The notes below the pieces were generated by a model that was given only the letters and a program-made list of their open reading frames with translations, made no database searches and had not been told where the DNA came from. Shown in pieces: positions 45,930 to 56,438 of a stretch of DNA of 64,000 nt (its first letter is position 1; every line of letters begins with the position of its first letter). The stretch comes from Carnegiea gigantea (Eukaryota; Streptophyta; Magnoliopsida; Caryophyllales; Cactaceae). The position numbers and the translations under genes were made by a program. Location of the stretch: contig JAKOGI010002236.1 of NCBI GenBank assembly GCA_029747015.1, positions 61,001 to 125,000 of the forward strand, in the 5' to 3' direction.

Positions 45930-48789
45930 ATGAATGCTTAATCAAATACAACCATCAATGAATGAAAGAGAGTAGGGAGCAAAAAGGGGGTGGGATGAAC
46001 GAGCTGCGACTCTAGGTAAGGGATCCTTATCATGACTAGGCTCCTCACTAAAGCCATCCATGGGAGCGGTGCTCCCAGGGTTGTCTGGATCTTCATCCAC
46101 TGACATGTCATACTAAAACACGACCTCATTGGGATCTTTCCCTGCTTGACTAGCGTTGGGGCGGTCCTTGATGTAGCGAACCCATGCCTCGAAGAAGCCC
46201 TTCTGCTGAAGGTCAACGGGGGCCAACCTCTCCAGGAGCTCATGGAAAAATAAGCTCTGCTCCTCCTTACTATGCTGATGACCCAAGCGCTTGGCTTTGG
46301 AAGTGGTCTCTTGGCCAGCAATCTTTTCAGCCTCTAGCTGATTGTGGACGTACTCCAGTTGGCGATGTAATTCTTCTTTCTCCCTCTGTAGCTCCTACCT
46401 CTGTTTTCCACACTTCCCTTTCCTTCTGTAGCTCCTGCCTCTCTTTTTCCTACGCCTCCTTCTCCTTCTTCGGCTTCTCCCAGCGGCACTTGTATTCAAC
46501 TGTTGAGTCCTCTGCCTTCTGCTGGCCCTCTTGGAGATGCTGAATCTTCTCCTCCAAATGGGAGGTAGAAGGCATGGACAGCATCGCCTTCAGGGCTCGA
46601 GAAAAGGCCTGTAAAGATCAAAACTAGCATTAAGGTCAGGAGAGGCGAAAAAGAAGAAAAGGGAGAAACACTGAAGAACACACAACTTTACCTCACCAAT
46701 GACAACGTGCTCCTCGGTTACCTGTTGCAGGTCAGGGGAGGCCATGGTAGCAAGATCCCAAGAACGAGCAAGCTTCTCCATAAGTTTTGACTTAACTGGG
46801 GAGTTGGCTTCTAGAAAGTTAACGGCCCCAGTGAACCTCTGGGGGGATGCCTCCAAAATCTATGATGGGACCAGAGGGGCCACCCTCAGAGTTCCCTGGA
46901 GGTGATAGCCCCCTATTGTCACCAGACCCAACCTGGTGAGCCGATCCCCTGAACGTCTCCCTCTGCGAGGATCCCCCTGCCTCCGCAGCATCCGACCAGA
47001 ACTCTTCAATTCACCGGGGAGTAGGTGTTGAAGTTGCCCAGGCCCCCGACGCCTCTTAACAAGGGCGCTTGCACACGACAGTCTAAGGGAGAGTCACGGG
47101 TACGGTAAGAGGCTTATCAGATCATAGCATAACCTTGGGCAACTATCAAAGCAGGCAAGTAAGTTTTTAAGTATCAACATTATGCAGTTGGAGAACTTGG
47201 AAAACAGAACCAACCCTGCCAGCCTGAGGTTTGACAAGACGACGCCTCTCTTCCTCCCGGTGTTGGCGACCTCCATGGCGACTTCCTCAGGGTTGGCGTC
47301 GCCGCTTTCGAAGCGAGAAGGCATCGCGCGGGCTTGTTTTGCGTGAGGGAAAAGATAGTCAGGTCACAACTACAAGAAAAAAGTCTTCCAGCGGAATATG
47401 AGTAGCCTTGATTATTTTTCAAGGATAAGAAGTTCTGCGGCAAAGAGGAAGAAGTCGTTTTCGAAGAAGGATAATTTGGGGAGGTAGTTGAGGGGTTCCC
47501 TATCGCTTGACTTGACCTTCCTGCGTATGCGCTCTTTTCCCACGTCAATTATGCGCAATACAAAGATAGGGAGAGGCATTGGCCGATCGTCCTCTCGAAC
47601 ATAGTATTGGAAGTATCAGACAGTAGCCCTATCCTCTGTGGTCGGCTTGCTAAAAGGACTTTAGACCGGCCTGTCATTGTTCCAATCTAGAACGTTGTCC
47701 TAACCGGCCGCTCGGTGTATGAAAAGAAAATCATACTTCCAATTCTTCAGTTTGGACTTCTTTTAGATGGTTGTCACAAAACCTTTCTTATTTTAAAACT
47801 ATACCAACCAGTCTCCCCGACCTCACTCGGTGCTTATGCACCATCTGGGCCAACCCAAACACCCGGCCTATACAAGTTAACCTATGTAACTCACATATTG
47901 CAATGAAGGAGCAGATGTTGTGCTAAGACATAGGCACTATCTACGCGAATGTCAGCTCATACTTATCAAGGATCTCTAAGATGACCCTGTGTAAAGGGAA
48001 TCTGAGACCATAGGTTAATGCTACCCCATAGATCGTTATACACCCCGGGGGTGACTTACTCACTGTAGCATCCAGATCAGGAATCAGTAACCTATAACCT
48101 GCTGAGAGAAGATACTTCTCCTCCAATGCAGGTCTCTTTAAGGAACGCACCACCTTGGGATTGGGGAAGTGCAAGCTAGGTCCGTCATCGGGATTCAAGG
48201 ACTCAGGCATCCAAGGGAACCGCTATCCCTCAGCCATAACTTTCTTTTGTAACTCCCTCTGAAGACGGCCCCTCATGGCCATGGAGATAGAGGAAAGGGA
48301 ACTCAAGGAGCATACTTCACCTCTTCGGTCGAAGGGATTGGAGCTGGAAGAGCCCGACTTCTCTACTTAGCTCAGAGGAACCAGAGATAAAGGGGGAATT
48401 ACCTTCTGACGTGCCATCTTTCATGAGTTTTGGAACGGTCTTTAGCCTTACAGTGGTCTTAGTCCTAGCTAGGTTGTGTTTCTGAACATCTGGCATACAG
48501 TAAACGGCGATGTCAATTTCCCGCGGATAAACTACCTCCTCTTCTGTGCTAAGAATGCTTGGGGTGAAGGAGTACTCACAGCTCGACCAAGAGCTGGGCC
48601 CCCGTTCATAAATAGGTAAGGCATAAGGAATCTGCTTAGGCTCCTTAAACTAATTCTTTAGGGGAAAACATGCCATCACCTAACCATCAATTCTGGCTGG
48701 GGGGTTGGGAAATCGAGGGTGACGGCCCTCCTCTAAAGGGTCGGCTGTCCATTCTGGGACGGTCTCACTAGATGAACACAAAGATGGCA
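45930..48789 (-). pseudogene. Antisense extra ORF of the Tat element (putative gypsy-type transposon protein)
   Basis: It is read on the minus strand, opposite to gag-pol. A start-like frame MPSLCSSSSETVPEWTADPL begins at 48789. The next recognisable block, at 48210-47941, has SLHFPNPKVVRSLKRPALEE, LLSAGYRLLIPDLDATVSKS and TYGLRFPLHRVILEILDKYE. I recognise these as the domain Pfam calls putative gypsy-type transposon (PF04195). A shifted continuation runs to ~47700 (NICSFIAICELHRLTC). The C-terminal part near 46560-46400 is a charged coiled coil (EKERQELQKEREVWK). Stops and frameshifts occur throughout. Such antisense ORFs are known in Tat elements (for example maize Grande); their function is unknown. 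The upstream TATA box at 49060 suggests its own promoter. Confidence 0.75.
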
Positions 48790-49059
48790 TAATTTATTTA
48801 ATATTACAAAGATATGTTCAAAGGAAGCATATAGAAGCGCCTATTTGTAGGGCGTGGAAGATTGTTGAAAGTTTGAAGGCTGAAGTTAAACAAGTTGCTT
48901 GAAGATTTGAAGGAAATTCGTTGAAGATTCAACAATGAATTTGAAGATTTACTGGGGACTCAAGAAGAGGATATACCTTCTCTCCCGAAAGGATTCACTT
49001 CCCTCTTTAAGGATGACAAGGAGTGGACTAATATGATCCACTACCAAAACCTCACCCCC

Positions 49060-49066
49060 TTATATA
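49060..49066 (-). promoter_or_regulatory. TATA box for the antisense ORF
   Basis: The minus strand reads CTATATAAGGGGG, about 270 bp upstream of the antisense start codon at 48789. It lies between the ORF and repeat array 2, a sensible place for an independent promoter. Confidence 0.55.
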
Positions 49067-49257
49067 GAAATGGAGCGAGAGGTAAACCGGCACGCTACCC
49101 AAGGCATAGTAAGACTGGAATGCAAACGATAAAATGACACGTGGTGGGATGCATAAAAAAAAAGAAAAACAGAGACAGAAGGAAGGAGAGTCAAAAAGTA
49201 CTCAGCCACACGAACAAGTCAGAAACCCTATGGCAAGCCCTGGTGCGGCCCTCGACC

Positions 49258-50115
49258 ACCCACTACACCTTCAGCCCCAAAGAACTAACGGTTTTATAGC
49301 ACATCCCTCGGTCGTTCGCCACACTTTTAGCCTTAATTGGCTGAGGTTCTCATTGCTCAGTCGTGGGCTATTTGCTACACCTTTAACCCCAAGGGGCTAA
49401 GAGGCTTATAGCACGACCTTTAGTTGTTCACTACACCTTTAGCCGTAAGGGGCTAAGGCTCTCCTGGCACGGCCCTCGGCCGTTCACTACACTTTTAGCC
49501 ACCAAAGGGTTAAGGGCCCATGGCATGGACTTCGGCTGTTCACTACACCTTCAGCCCCAAGGGACTAAGGGTCCTATGGCACGACCCTCGATCGTTCACT
49601 ACACCTTCAACCCCACGAGTCTAAGGGCCTTACAGCACGACCCTGGGCTGTTCGCCATTCCTTTAGCCCCCAAGAGGCTAAAGGTCTCATAGCACGTCCC
49701 TTTGCCGTTTGCTACACCTTTAACCCCAAGGGGCTAAGGGTCCAATGGCACAGCCCATACATGGTCGTTCGCTACACCTTGAGCCCCAAAAGGGCTAAGG
49801 GTCTAATGCACAGCCCTCGGCTGCAAGCTACACCTTTAGCACCGAAGGAGCTAAGGGTTTCATAACACGACCTTCAGCCGTTTGCTGCACCTTTAGTCCC
49901 TATAAGACTAGGGGTCCTCTGGCATTGTCCTTGACTGCTCGCTACACTTTTAACTCCCAAGGGGTTAAGGGTCTCTTAGCACAGCCCTCGGCTGTTCGTT
50001 GTAACATTAGCCCCTAAGGGGTCTAATGGTCTCATAACACAGCCCTCGGTCGTTTGCTATGGCCGTCTGGTGTATCTTTAGTGCCTAGGGGCTAAGGGCA
50101 TTACCAAACAGTTCT
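49258..50115. repeat. Array 2 of the same 57-bp repeat (about 15 copies)
   Basis: Units beginning near 49272, 49328, 49383, 49439, 49496, 49551, 49607, 49664, 49720, 49781, 49838, 49895, 49952, 50010 and 50080 repeat the motif of array 1 in the same orientation, period 55-58 bp. They have more divergence than array 1 (for example AGCCTTAATTGGCTGAGG). The arrays bracket the antisense ORF. Confidence 0.93.
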
Positions 50116-50961
50116 TGGTCGAACATGATACCTAGAAATCACCCAGCGCAGAGGGCCGGTCTTAGATAGAGCACAGGAACATAGACAATAAATAGCCCAA
50201 AGCGTAGAAAAAGTCACTTCATATACTCATAGGAAAGTTACAGTGCGAATACACAAACACCGACGTAAGCAAAGTCGGCCCCCCTAAAAAAAAAAGGAGT
50301 GTGCGGAAGTGCTAAAGGCCGCCATTATTCCTCGCCACCGAATGCGGTGGGAGTGTTGTTGGACCCAACGCTTTCCTTCTGACCTTTCGCGAGCCCTGGG
50401 GCTACTCCTAGGGACTACAGGGTTGGGCTATCGAGCCGACAGGATGTGGCGCCTATGAATTCAGAGCCAGGCCTCAAATGTATGCCACTGAAGATGGGTA
50501 ACGCTGGACTTCTGAACTAGTGTCATGTTCCTCTCAAGTATGCCCGCGGCCTCTGTAGCGTCGCGGCAAATGAAGTCAGGGCACATTTCTCGATAATATT
50601 CAGGTGACTGCTGAGGAGTGGGCACGACACCTTTAAGCCTAAGTAAAGGCTTCCCAAACATGGAGGGTCATCTCCTCTGTGTTAAGATAGTAAGGCAAAA
50701 CCATGGTAAGGGATCTTTCCAACAAGTGAGGGATGCTAGACAAACTAACACTTCACTTGAAGTCCCTCAAAATAACTCCTTTTATAGGATGTCCCGTGTA
50801 CTGTACATAGCCCTCAGGAATGGAGAAGCCTCGAGAAATCACCCTGGCTCCAAAACTGAGGTACGTATACTCACAGATAGTAGATCTTCCTCGTACTTAC
50901 TCCACATTCAACCTACCCAACCCATTGGGATCGGCGCGCAGGCAAAATGTAAAGGGCTAAA
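50116..50961 (+). other. 3' untranslated region of the Tat element
   Basis: No open frame is convincing. It ends in a purine-rich AAAATGTAAAGGGCTAAA just before the right LTR, probably the decayed polypurine tract. Confidence 0.6.
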
Positions 50962-51465
50962 TGATTCGGCCTAATCAGAGGACCTTGATGAGGGTCCCCA
51001 CAATTATATAAGTGGGCCTAATCCCCGTGGTTGTTTTTTAACTTCACGGGCCTAGGGGGAGTTACCCATCTCCAGGCCCATTGAGGGTGCCTCACGTTTT
51101 AAGTTATGAGTTTCCCCTAACTACATGGACTATAAATACCCACCTACCCAGTTTGAAACAGGGGAGGTGAGATCAGCGAAACCTGGCCATCCCAAAAGCA
51201 CTGAATGCTCAGAACTCTCTTTTAGGAAGATGCCGCTTTTCCCTAAAAATATCTGACCTTTCATCATTTATTGTTGCAATTTTGTCTCTTCCCTGAGACC
51301 CCATACTAAATTGACCATCAGAGAGGCATTCCTTGGATCCCCATCTAGGGTGGCCTTTTTGCAGGATTGATGCCTGTTGGAAGGATTGTTGGATGCAGAG
51401 CCCCTATCATCACATAAGCTCGCTCTTACCTCACGTCATACTTAGAGAGCAGTTATCCTGAAACA
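50962..51465 (+). repeat. Tat-element right LTR (complete)
   Basis: 504 bp, TGATTCGG to GAAACA. It contains TATAAATA at 51131-51138 and serves as the uninterrupted reference for the left LTR. Confidence 0.88.
51131..51138 (+). promoter_or_regulatory. TATA box in Tat right LTR
   Basis: TATAAATA in GGACTATAAATACCC, a standard U3 promoter position. The corresponding block is deleted in the left LTR. Confidence 0.7.
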
Positions 51466-53021
51466 AGTTACAAATTCTTTAGGAAGTGTGAGGTCCAGGA
51501 CCCCCTTTGCTGTAATGAGTTATCAAGTTTGGAAAGAAAGAAGCTTAAAAGATGGCAAGACAAGAGCAGGTTTGTCTTTAGGTGCTATTCAAACCATTAA
51601 AATTGTGTTTAGTGCTGGCGGTTTGATCCTTGTTTGTAAGTAGCCACCTGAAATTACGATGCATTAATATAGTACCGTTCTTTGCACTCTGTAGGGTGTT
51701 TGTGATCAATTATAATTTGTTCTCCTTGGAGGAGCAACGAAACAGTACCTTCACCATCCCCACCCCTGCTAGCTGGAAAAATTATCTACATGAGAAATTT
51801 AACCAAACAATCAATGATAAAACACATCAAGAGGAAAAAGATAACTAAAAAAATAATGATAAGGATCAGGTTTTGGGAATATAATAATGAAAACAGATGC
51901 ATAACAAGTATCAGAACTACTAACAGAGTCCATTCATGGAATGTGCCTAACACCTCGAATACAAGGACTAGAGATGTGCAGAAACCTAATCAAAAAGGTA
52001 TGGATGAGCACAGGTCGGGGTTAACCAACAACCGAAGAACTGTTTAAATTGTTCAGGTGATTAGGATCACAGCTCTCGAATGTTAATTACAAAGAGAATA
52101 CCTGGAACTAGAACCGAACCAAGAACTATTTCATGGGATTCTGGTTCGAGGAAGCCAGAGGCTTTTTCAGAAACTATTCTTGAACCCTTAGCAACAAAGA
52201 ACAAATATAAATCAATTGCTATTTAGCATCATACTTGTAGGAATCTAATTGAAAGTAGAAAATGTACTCGTACTAGTATCTGTGGAGGGTAGTTATGTTT
52301 ATAATAGATAGAAATTAGTAGGCCTACATGTTTATAGATAGAAATGAGCAAAGTAAAACTTTGATGGTTTGTCAAAAATCAACAGCAGTATAGATCCACA
52401 TGTGAGGAGGTGTGAGTGTATTAACATTTTGGTCTGTACTGAGGTATAGGTAAACCAGAAAAGAATTTAATAATGCCATTGTACTAGATTTGGCACATCT
52501 AAGACTTATGACTGGCATAGCTAAAGATAGGAGTTTTGGAGCACTAAGATTGGGATTGTAGACTTTAGGTAAGCTTACCTTTGGCACCCAGGATTTATTG
52601 ACCTTAAGGTTGTTTGACTAACATACTTAGTGATTATTCTTAGTTCTGTTCGTTTGTCATTTGCTATTATTACCTTGTACCTTCCCTTACTCGTTAGTCC
52701 TCACTTCTTTTTCGTTTTTAATCTTACAAAAGAGTATAATCCATCAAAAATGCTTGCTGAAGAACTTTTATAGATGTGTACTGGAATTGGCATTAGAGAG
52801 ATTCTACATCACCGTGACTGAAACCACAATTATGTAGTTTCACGTCCAAACCCTCGAAACCACATTTTGAATCCTTGGTCCTACCTATATCAATACTGGA
52901 CGTGTATTATTTTGTATTACCACCCTTGTATTAGTACTAAATCTATATAATTAGTACCTTCAGATGATTATGCAATTAATCTATTTGGCAGTACAGGGGA
53001 GTCATTCGGAAGTACTTCTAA
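51466..53021. other. Unassigned sequence between retroelements
   Basis: Short frames only. A stretch near 51970-52190 (GATGTGCAGAAACC..., repeated GAACC/GGTTC) recalls hAT-type nonautonomous elements, but I found no paired ends. No gene is supported. Confidence 0.4.
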
Positions 53022-53404
53022 TGTAGGACGCTCTAAGAGTAATTTCTATAAAGGGATAATTGGCATAAGATGCTCTAAGAGCAATTCCTATGGGAAGAGC
53101 TGACTCACACAGAACCAAAATTCTCACACAGAGATTCACTCAAACTCAATATCAATTCTTCTTCATCTGCTAATCTCGATTACATAAGAGTCTTAAGTAG
53201 ACAAAAGTCTAACATGAATTAGGAAACCAAAAGATATAATAAATTCCTAGTCTTCCTAAAAGACTATCAAATCTTCTTATTTAGGCTGCTTTAAGATATA
53301 CTATAAAATAACTATGAATATAATCAAAATAAAAAACTTTCTATAATTCAGAATATTTCCTAATATCTAATATTTGGATTTATTTGCCTTACGCTGGTCC
53401 TACA
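53022..53404 (-). repeat. 3' LTR of the 2-kb element
   Basis: 383 bp with TGTAGGAC...GTCCTACA ends. It is better preserved than the right copy. Confidence 0.85.
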
Positions 53405-53499
53405 TCATTCTCCCCCAGTGGCGAAAAATGCAACCTTGAGTTTTGAAATGAAAAGGAGCTAGAGACAAAGACGAAAAGGTTGATGTAGCTTCCTTACAC

Positions 53500-54500
53500 A
53501 TATGGTGAAACTAAAGCCTTAGTATCTTTTCCAACATCAAGAGTGATGCAAACATTGGATGTAGAGTATTTTTCGTGAAAAGGTGATTAGGAATAGAAAT
53601 TCAGCATGCATGCTGACTGCTTGGTGTATCCCAAATTCTCCTTGCATGTGGCCAGATTGTTGAATGTCCACCGAATTTTCATGAGAGACATTGAAAGAGT
53701 TGTTTTCTACTATCTCAGACTCTTCATTCACTTGTATTGGTGGTTGGACGTCCTCTTCATTAGTTGCCCCATAAAAACATCCACATTGCTATCTAGAATG
53801 AACATTCCCTCATTGTGCACTTCATTTACATATGATTGAAAGTCCCTAACTTCAACTTCTTGATTCATAGAATCAAGAAGGCTATTGTTAACATCATTTG
53901 ACCTAGTGAGATCTCGAAGTTGACGATGCTTTATAACTTGGACGTCTACTTTCTTATACTCATCTTCTAGAGTCTCGTGTTTCTGGTCCTCAATGATAAA
54001 TCCCCTATCATGCACATCATAACAGGTTGGATCTGTCTGTTACAAACAAGAAGTCGGTTGTTTCCCAGATGACCTTAGAGATGAAACCCTATAATCTTCA
54101 ATGGGAAATTGCCATGATACTAAAGGAGTTCTTAGAGGCTCCTAATCCAGTTTATAATAAGGAATGTAAGGCCTACAACCACAAATGAACTCACGATCCA
54201 AGTAAAGATCTTCAACCTTCATAAATCTGACGACTTTAAAACTTGCAAAAGGCATTAACAACATCTGTATGTGTGTAAAAATTCATTCGAGCATGAAAGT
54301 CACCCATTGTCTGAAATTTGGCAATCTTTTCTACGCCTTCATAAGGAGAGAAAACTTGGTATAGAACATTAGTTATAACAAGGCATTCTTTATTGTGAAT
54401 GATCATGAATAAAGCTTGATGATGTTTTTTAGACCACCATATTGTCACTATAAATAGATTTGAGTAGCAGTGAACATATTTCAAGAGTGGTGGACTGATT
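53500..54500 (-). pseudogene. Internal ORF remnant with PTB-like RNA-recognition motif
   Basis: The minus frame 54484-54236 reads MIIHNKECLVITNVLYQVFS, then PYEGVEKIAKFQTMGDFHAR and TDVVNAFCKF. This has the layout of the RRM of polypyrimidine-tract-binding proteins: an I-H-N strand, a VLxQVFSPY-type helix, VEKI-x2-FQ, then an RNP1-like strand. Further frames (54015-53728 and 53731-53537) are acidic and unrecognised. The most economical reading is a host gene fragment captured between LTRs and then decayed. The match rests on pattern recognition of ~45 residues, so it could be coincidental. In RNA-binding proteins this domain contacts pyrimidine-rich RNA; here no function is expected. Confidence 0.45.
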
Positions 54501-54674
54501 TGAAGAGTTGGAGATTTTGAAACTCACAACTAGCAGCAATTTACGATTTCCTACTTTGAATTCTTTTTTTCGCTCTGGGTTTTCTTATGAGGCAAATCTG
54601 GGAGGAAAGATCGCAAATTCGGAAGGAAAGGAAATGGAAGAAAGAAAGAAATATCACAACGTCTAGATAAAAAA

Positions 54675-54687
54675 ATCTCTGATACCA
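54675..54687 (-). other. Primer-binding site of the 2-kb LTR element
   Basis: The minus strand reads TGGTATCAGAGAT, complement of initiator Met tRNA, six bases from the right LTR. Confidence 0.85.
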
Positions 54688-54693
54688 AATTAA

Positions 54694-55046
54694 TATAGTA
54701 CACTCTGAGAGCAATTTCTACAAAGAAATAATTGGTGTAAGATGTGAGAGCATTTCCTACAGGAAGGGGTGGCTCACACGGAACCAAAATTTTCACTCAG
54801 AGATTTGCTCAAATTTGATATCTTCTTCTTCATCATCTGCTAATCTCGATTACACAAGGGGCTTAAATAGACAAAAGTCCTACATGAATTAGGAAACCAA
54901 AAGATATAATCAAATCCTAATCTTCCTAAAAGATGATCAAATCTTTTTATTTGGGCTGCTACATAATCAAAATATAAAACTTCTTATAATTAGAATATTT
55001 CCTAATATCCAATATTTGGATGTACTTTCCTTACTCTTCTCTTGCA
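54694..55046 (-). repeat. 5' LTR of the 2-kb element (diverged)
   Basis: It aligns with the left LTR over ~350 bp, but the terminal TG has become TA and the far end is uncertain by a few bases. Confidence 0.75.
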
Positions 55047-56438
55047 CCAACTTCCTCCTATCCCTGTTTGAGGGACAAAGTAATAGAGTATGAAGGATTA
55101 ACCCTTATCCCTCTTTACTAATCTAACCCTTAAAATCCGCATTTCCTTACTCCCTAAGTGGGGTGTGAGGCTGAGAAGTAAGGAATCATTTTACATTTTG
55201 CCCAATGTATAGTATTTTGTTATTTATAACAAAAGTATATATGTTAATACTTTACTTCCTCTTATTATCTCCCCTTACTCTTCGTTACACTCTTGTAAAA
55301 CATCAAAATAAGAGTGACCTCTTTACTCTTATATTTACTCTCACTCAGCTACCTTACCATCCTTCATAGTATAAGGTAATAGAAAGAGATTAGTAGGCAT
55401 ATATGATTAGAAATATCAAAGAAGATGCAGTAATCTAGTCGTAATAAGAAATACAATAAGTACTCTACTATCTTTGTATCTATGATCTCTCTTTATCGCC
55501 CTGCCTCCCTCCCCCTCCCTCTCTTAGACTCTCACTCTCTTTCCCCTTCCTCCTCAATCGTCTATTATTTTTAGCATCTTCTCTCTATTAGTTCTTCATA
55601 TTTCTTCCTCAAAATTTTCTATCTCCCATTCTTCCAATTTTCCCACCAGATGTCTTCGCCTAACCTGGGCTCATTACATGGAAGTACCCACATTAGCTCA
55701 TGCCTGCAAAACATAATAACTTATGAACCCAATATATATAGTAGTAAAGATTGTTTATGTGGTAAAAATGCCCCAAGCCAGTAGCATTCGTGAATCATTG
55801 ACAAAAACAAAGACCAAGTGAACAACAATTAGACAAAAGCTGACTCCCCATGAGCATAGGGCTTCAAGATCTAAGAAGTGTTAGAATTCTCTTTAGCGAA
55901 ATATCAAGAATCCCCCTTTTCGTGGGTTCATCCTATCGTCCTGTTCTATTTGCCTAACTACTATTTCTCTCTGTTTTTTGCAAACCCAACTTTCTTCTCC
56001 TGTTTTGAGTTCATTTTAGTACTGGTACTAATTCAAAGAGTGACTAATGCTTTTATTACTCCAGTAGTCCATCCATATTGGCCCCATGTGACACATAAAC
56101 AATGAAAACCTACATGGAATCTGGAACTTTGAACTCCCCTCCCTACATTAGAGCTCCATCAAGGTCATCCCCCACATAACTTTTTGCACTCATGCATGCT
56201 TCCCCATACATGAAATTTACATTGCAATTGCTCTACTGTACGTGAGGTATGATATGAACCATCACTATTTATTTCAGAGTATCATGTACTGTTCATTTTT
56301 TTGTTGATCATATGTAAATTATCCAAGTTTGTTTTTATCTATAATTGTGTAAATATATTATTAGCATTATGTTATCATTGCATGGAATAGAAAATTTTTC
56401 TTTTCATATTTTCAAAAAGTATTTGAATTTTTCATTTA
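55047..56438. other. Unassigned sequence with a pyrimidine-rich tract
   Basis: Positions 55500-55560 are strongly C/T-rich, like plant 5' leaders or promoters, but no open frame follows on either strand. Nothing else was recognised. Confidence 0.4.

Larger units (their letters stand above)
34391..51465 (+). mobile_element. Old Ty3/Gypsy Tat-lineage retrotransposon, interrupted by a nested element
   Basis: The left LTR (34391-34599 joined to 39265-39487) and right LTR (50962-51465) match along their length and both begin TGATT.GGCCTAATC and end GAAACA. A primer site follows the left LTR, and a purine-rich tract (AAAATGTAAAGGGCTAAA) precedes the right one. The internal region has gag with a CCHC-like C-x2-H-x4-H-x4-C finger, protease, RT, RNase H, a second archaeal-type RNase H, and integrase. 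It also has an antisense ORF between two 57-bp repeat arrays. The second RNase H and extra 3' ORF are marks of the Tat lineage. LTRs differ by well over 10% by eye and all frames are broken, so the insertion is old. Flanks AGCTG and AGTTA do not form a clean target duplication. Confidence 0.88.
53022..55046 (-). mobile_element. Short nonautonomous LTR retrotransposon (~2 kb)
   Basis: The left LTR (53022-53404) has perfect 8-bp inverted ends TGTAGGAC/GTCCTACA. The right LTR (from 54694 to about 55046) is its diverged copy, with several blocks in the same order (CTCACAC.GAACCAAAATT, CATCTGCTAATCTCGATTACA, GAATTAGGAAACCAAAAG). On the minus strand a purine tract (ACTGGGGGAGAATGA) precedes the left LTR and a Met-tRNA primer site lies just before the right LTR. 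The internal region is only ~1.3 kb, with no pol, so it depended on another element. No target duplication is seen because the right end is decayed. Confidence 0.85.

Noticed and set aside
46699..46905. Plus-strand frames over the antisense ORF
   Set aside because: Shadows of the minus-strand transposon-type ORF.
51970..52190. Possible hAT element
   Set aside because: Only vague GGTTC/GAACC resemblance; no paired termini or target duplication.
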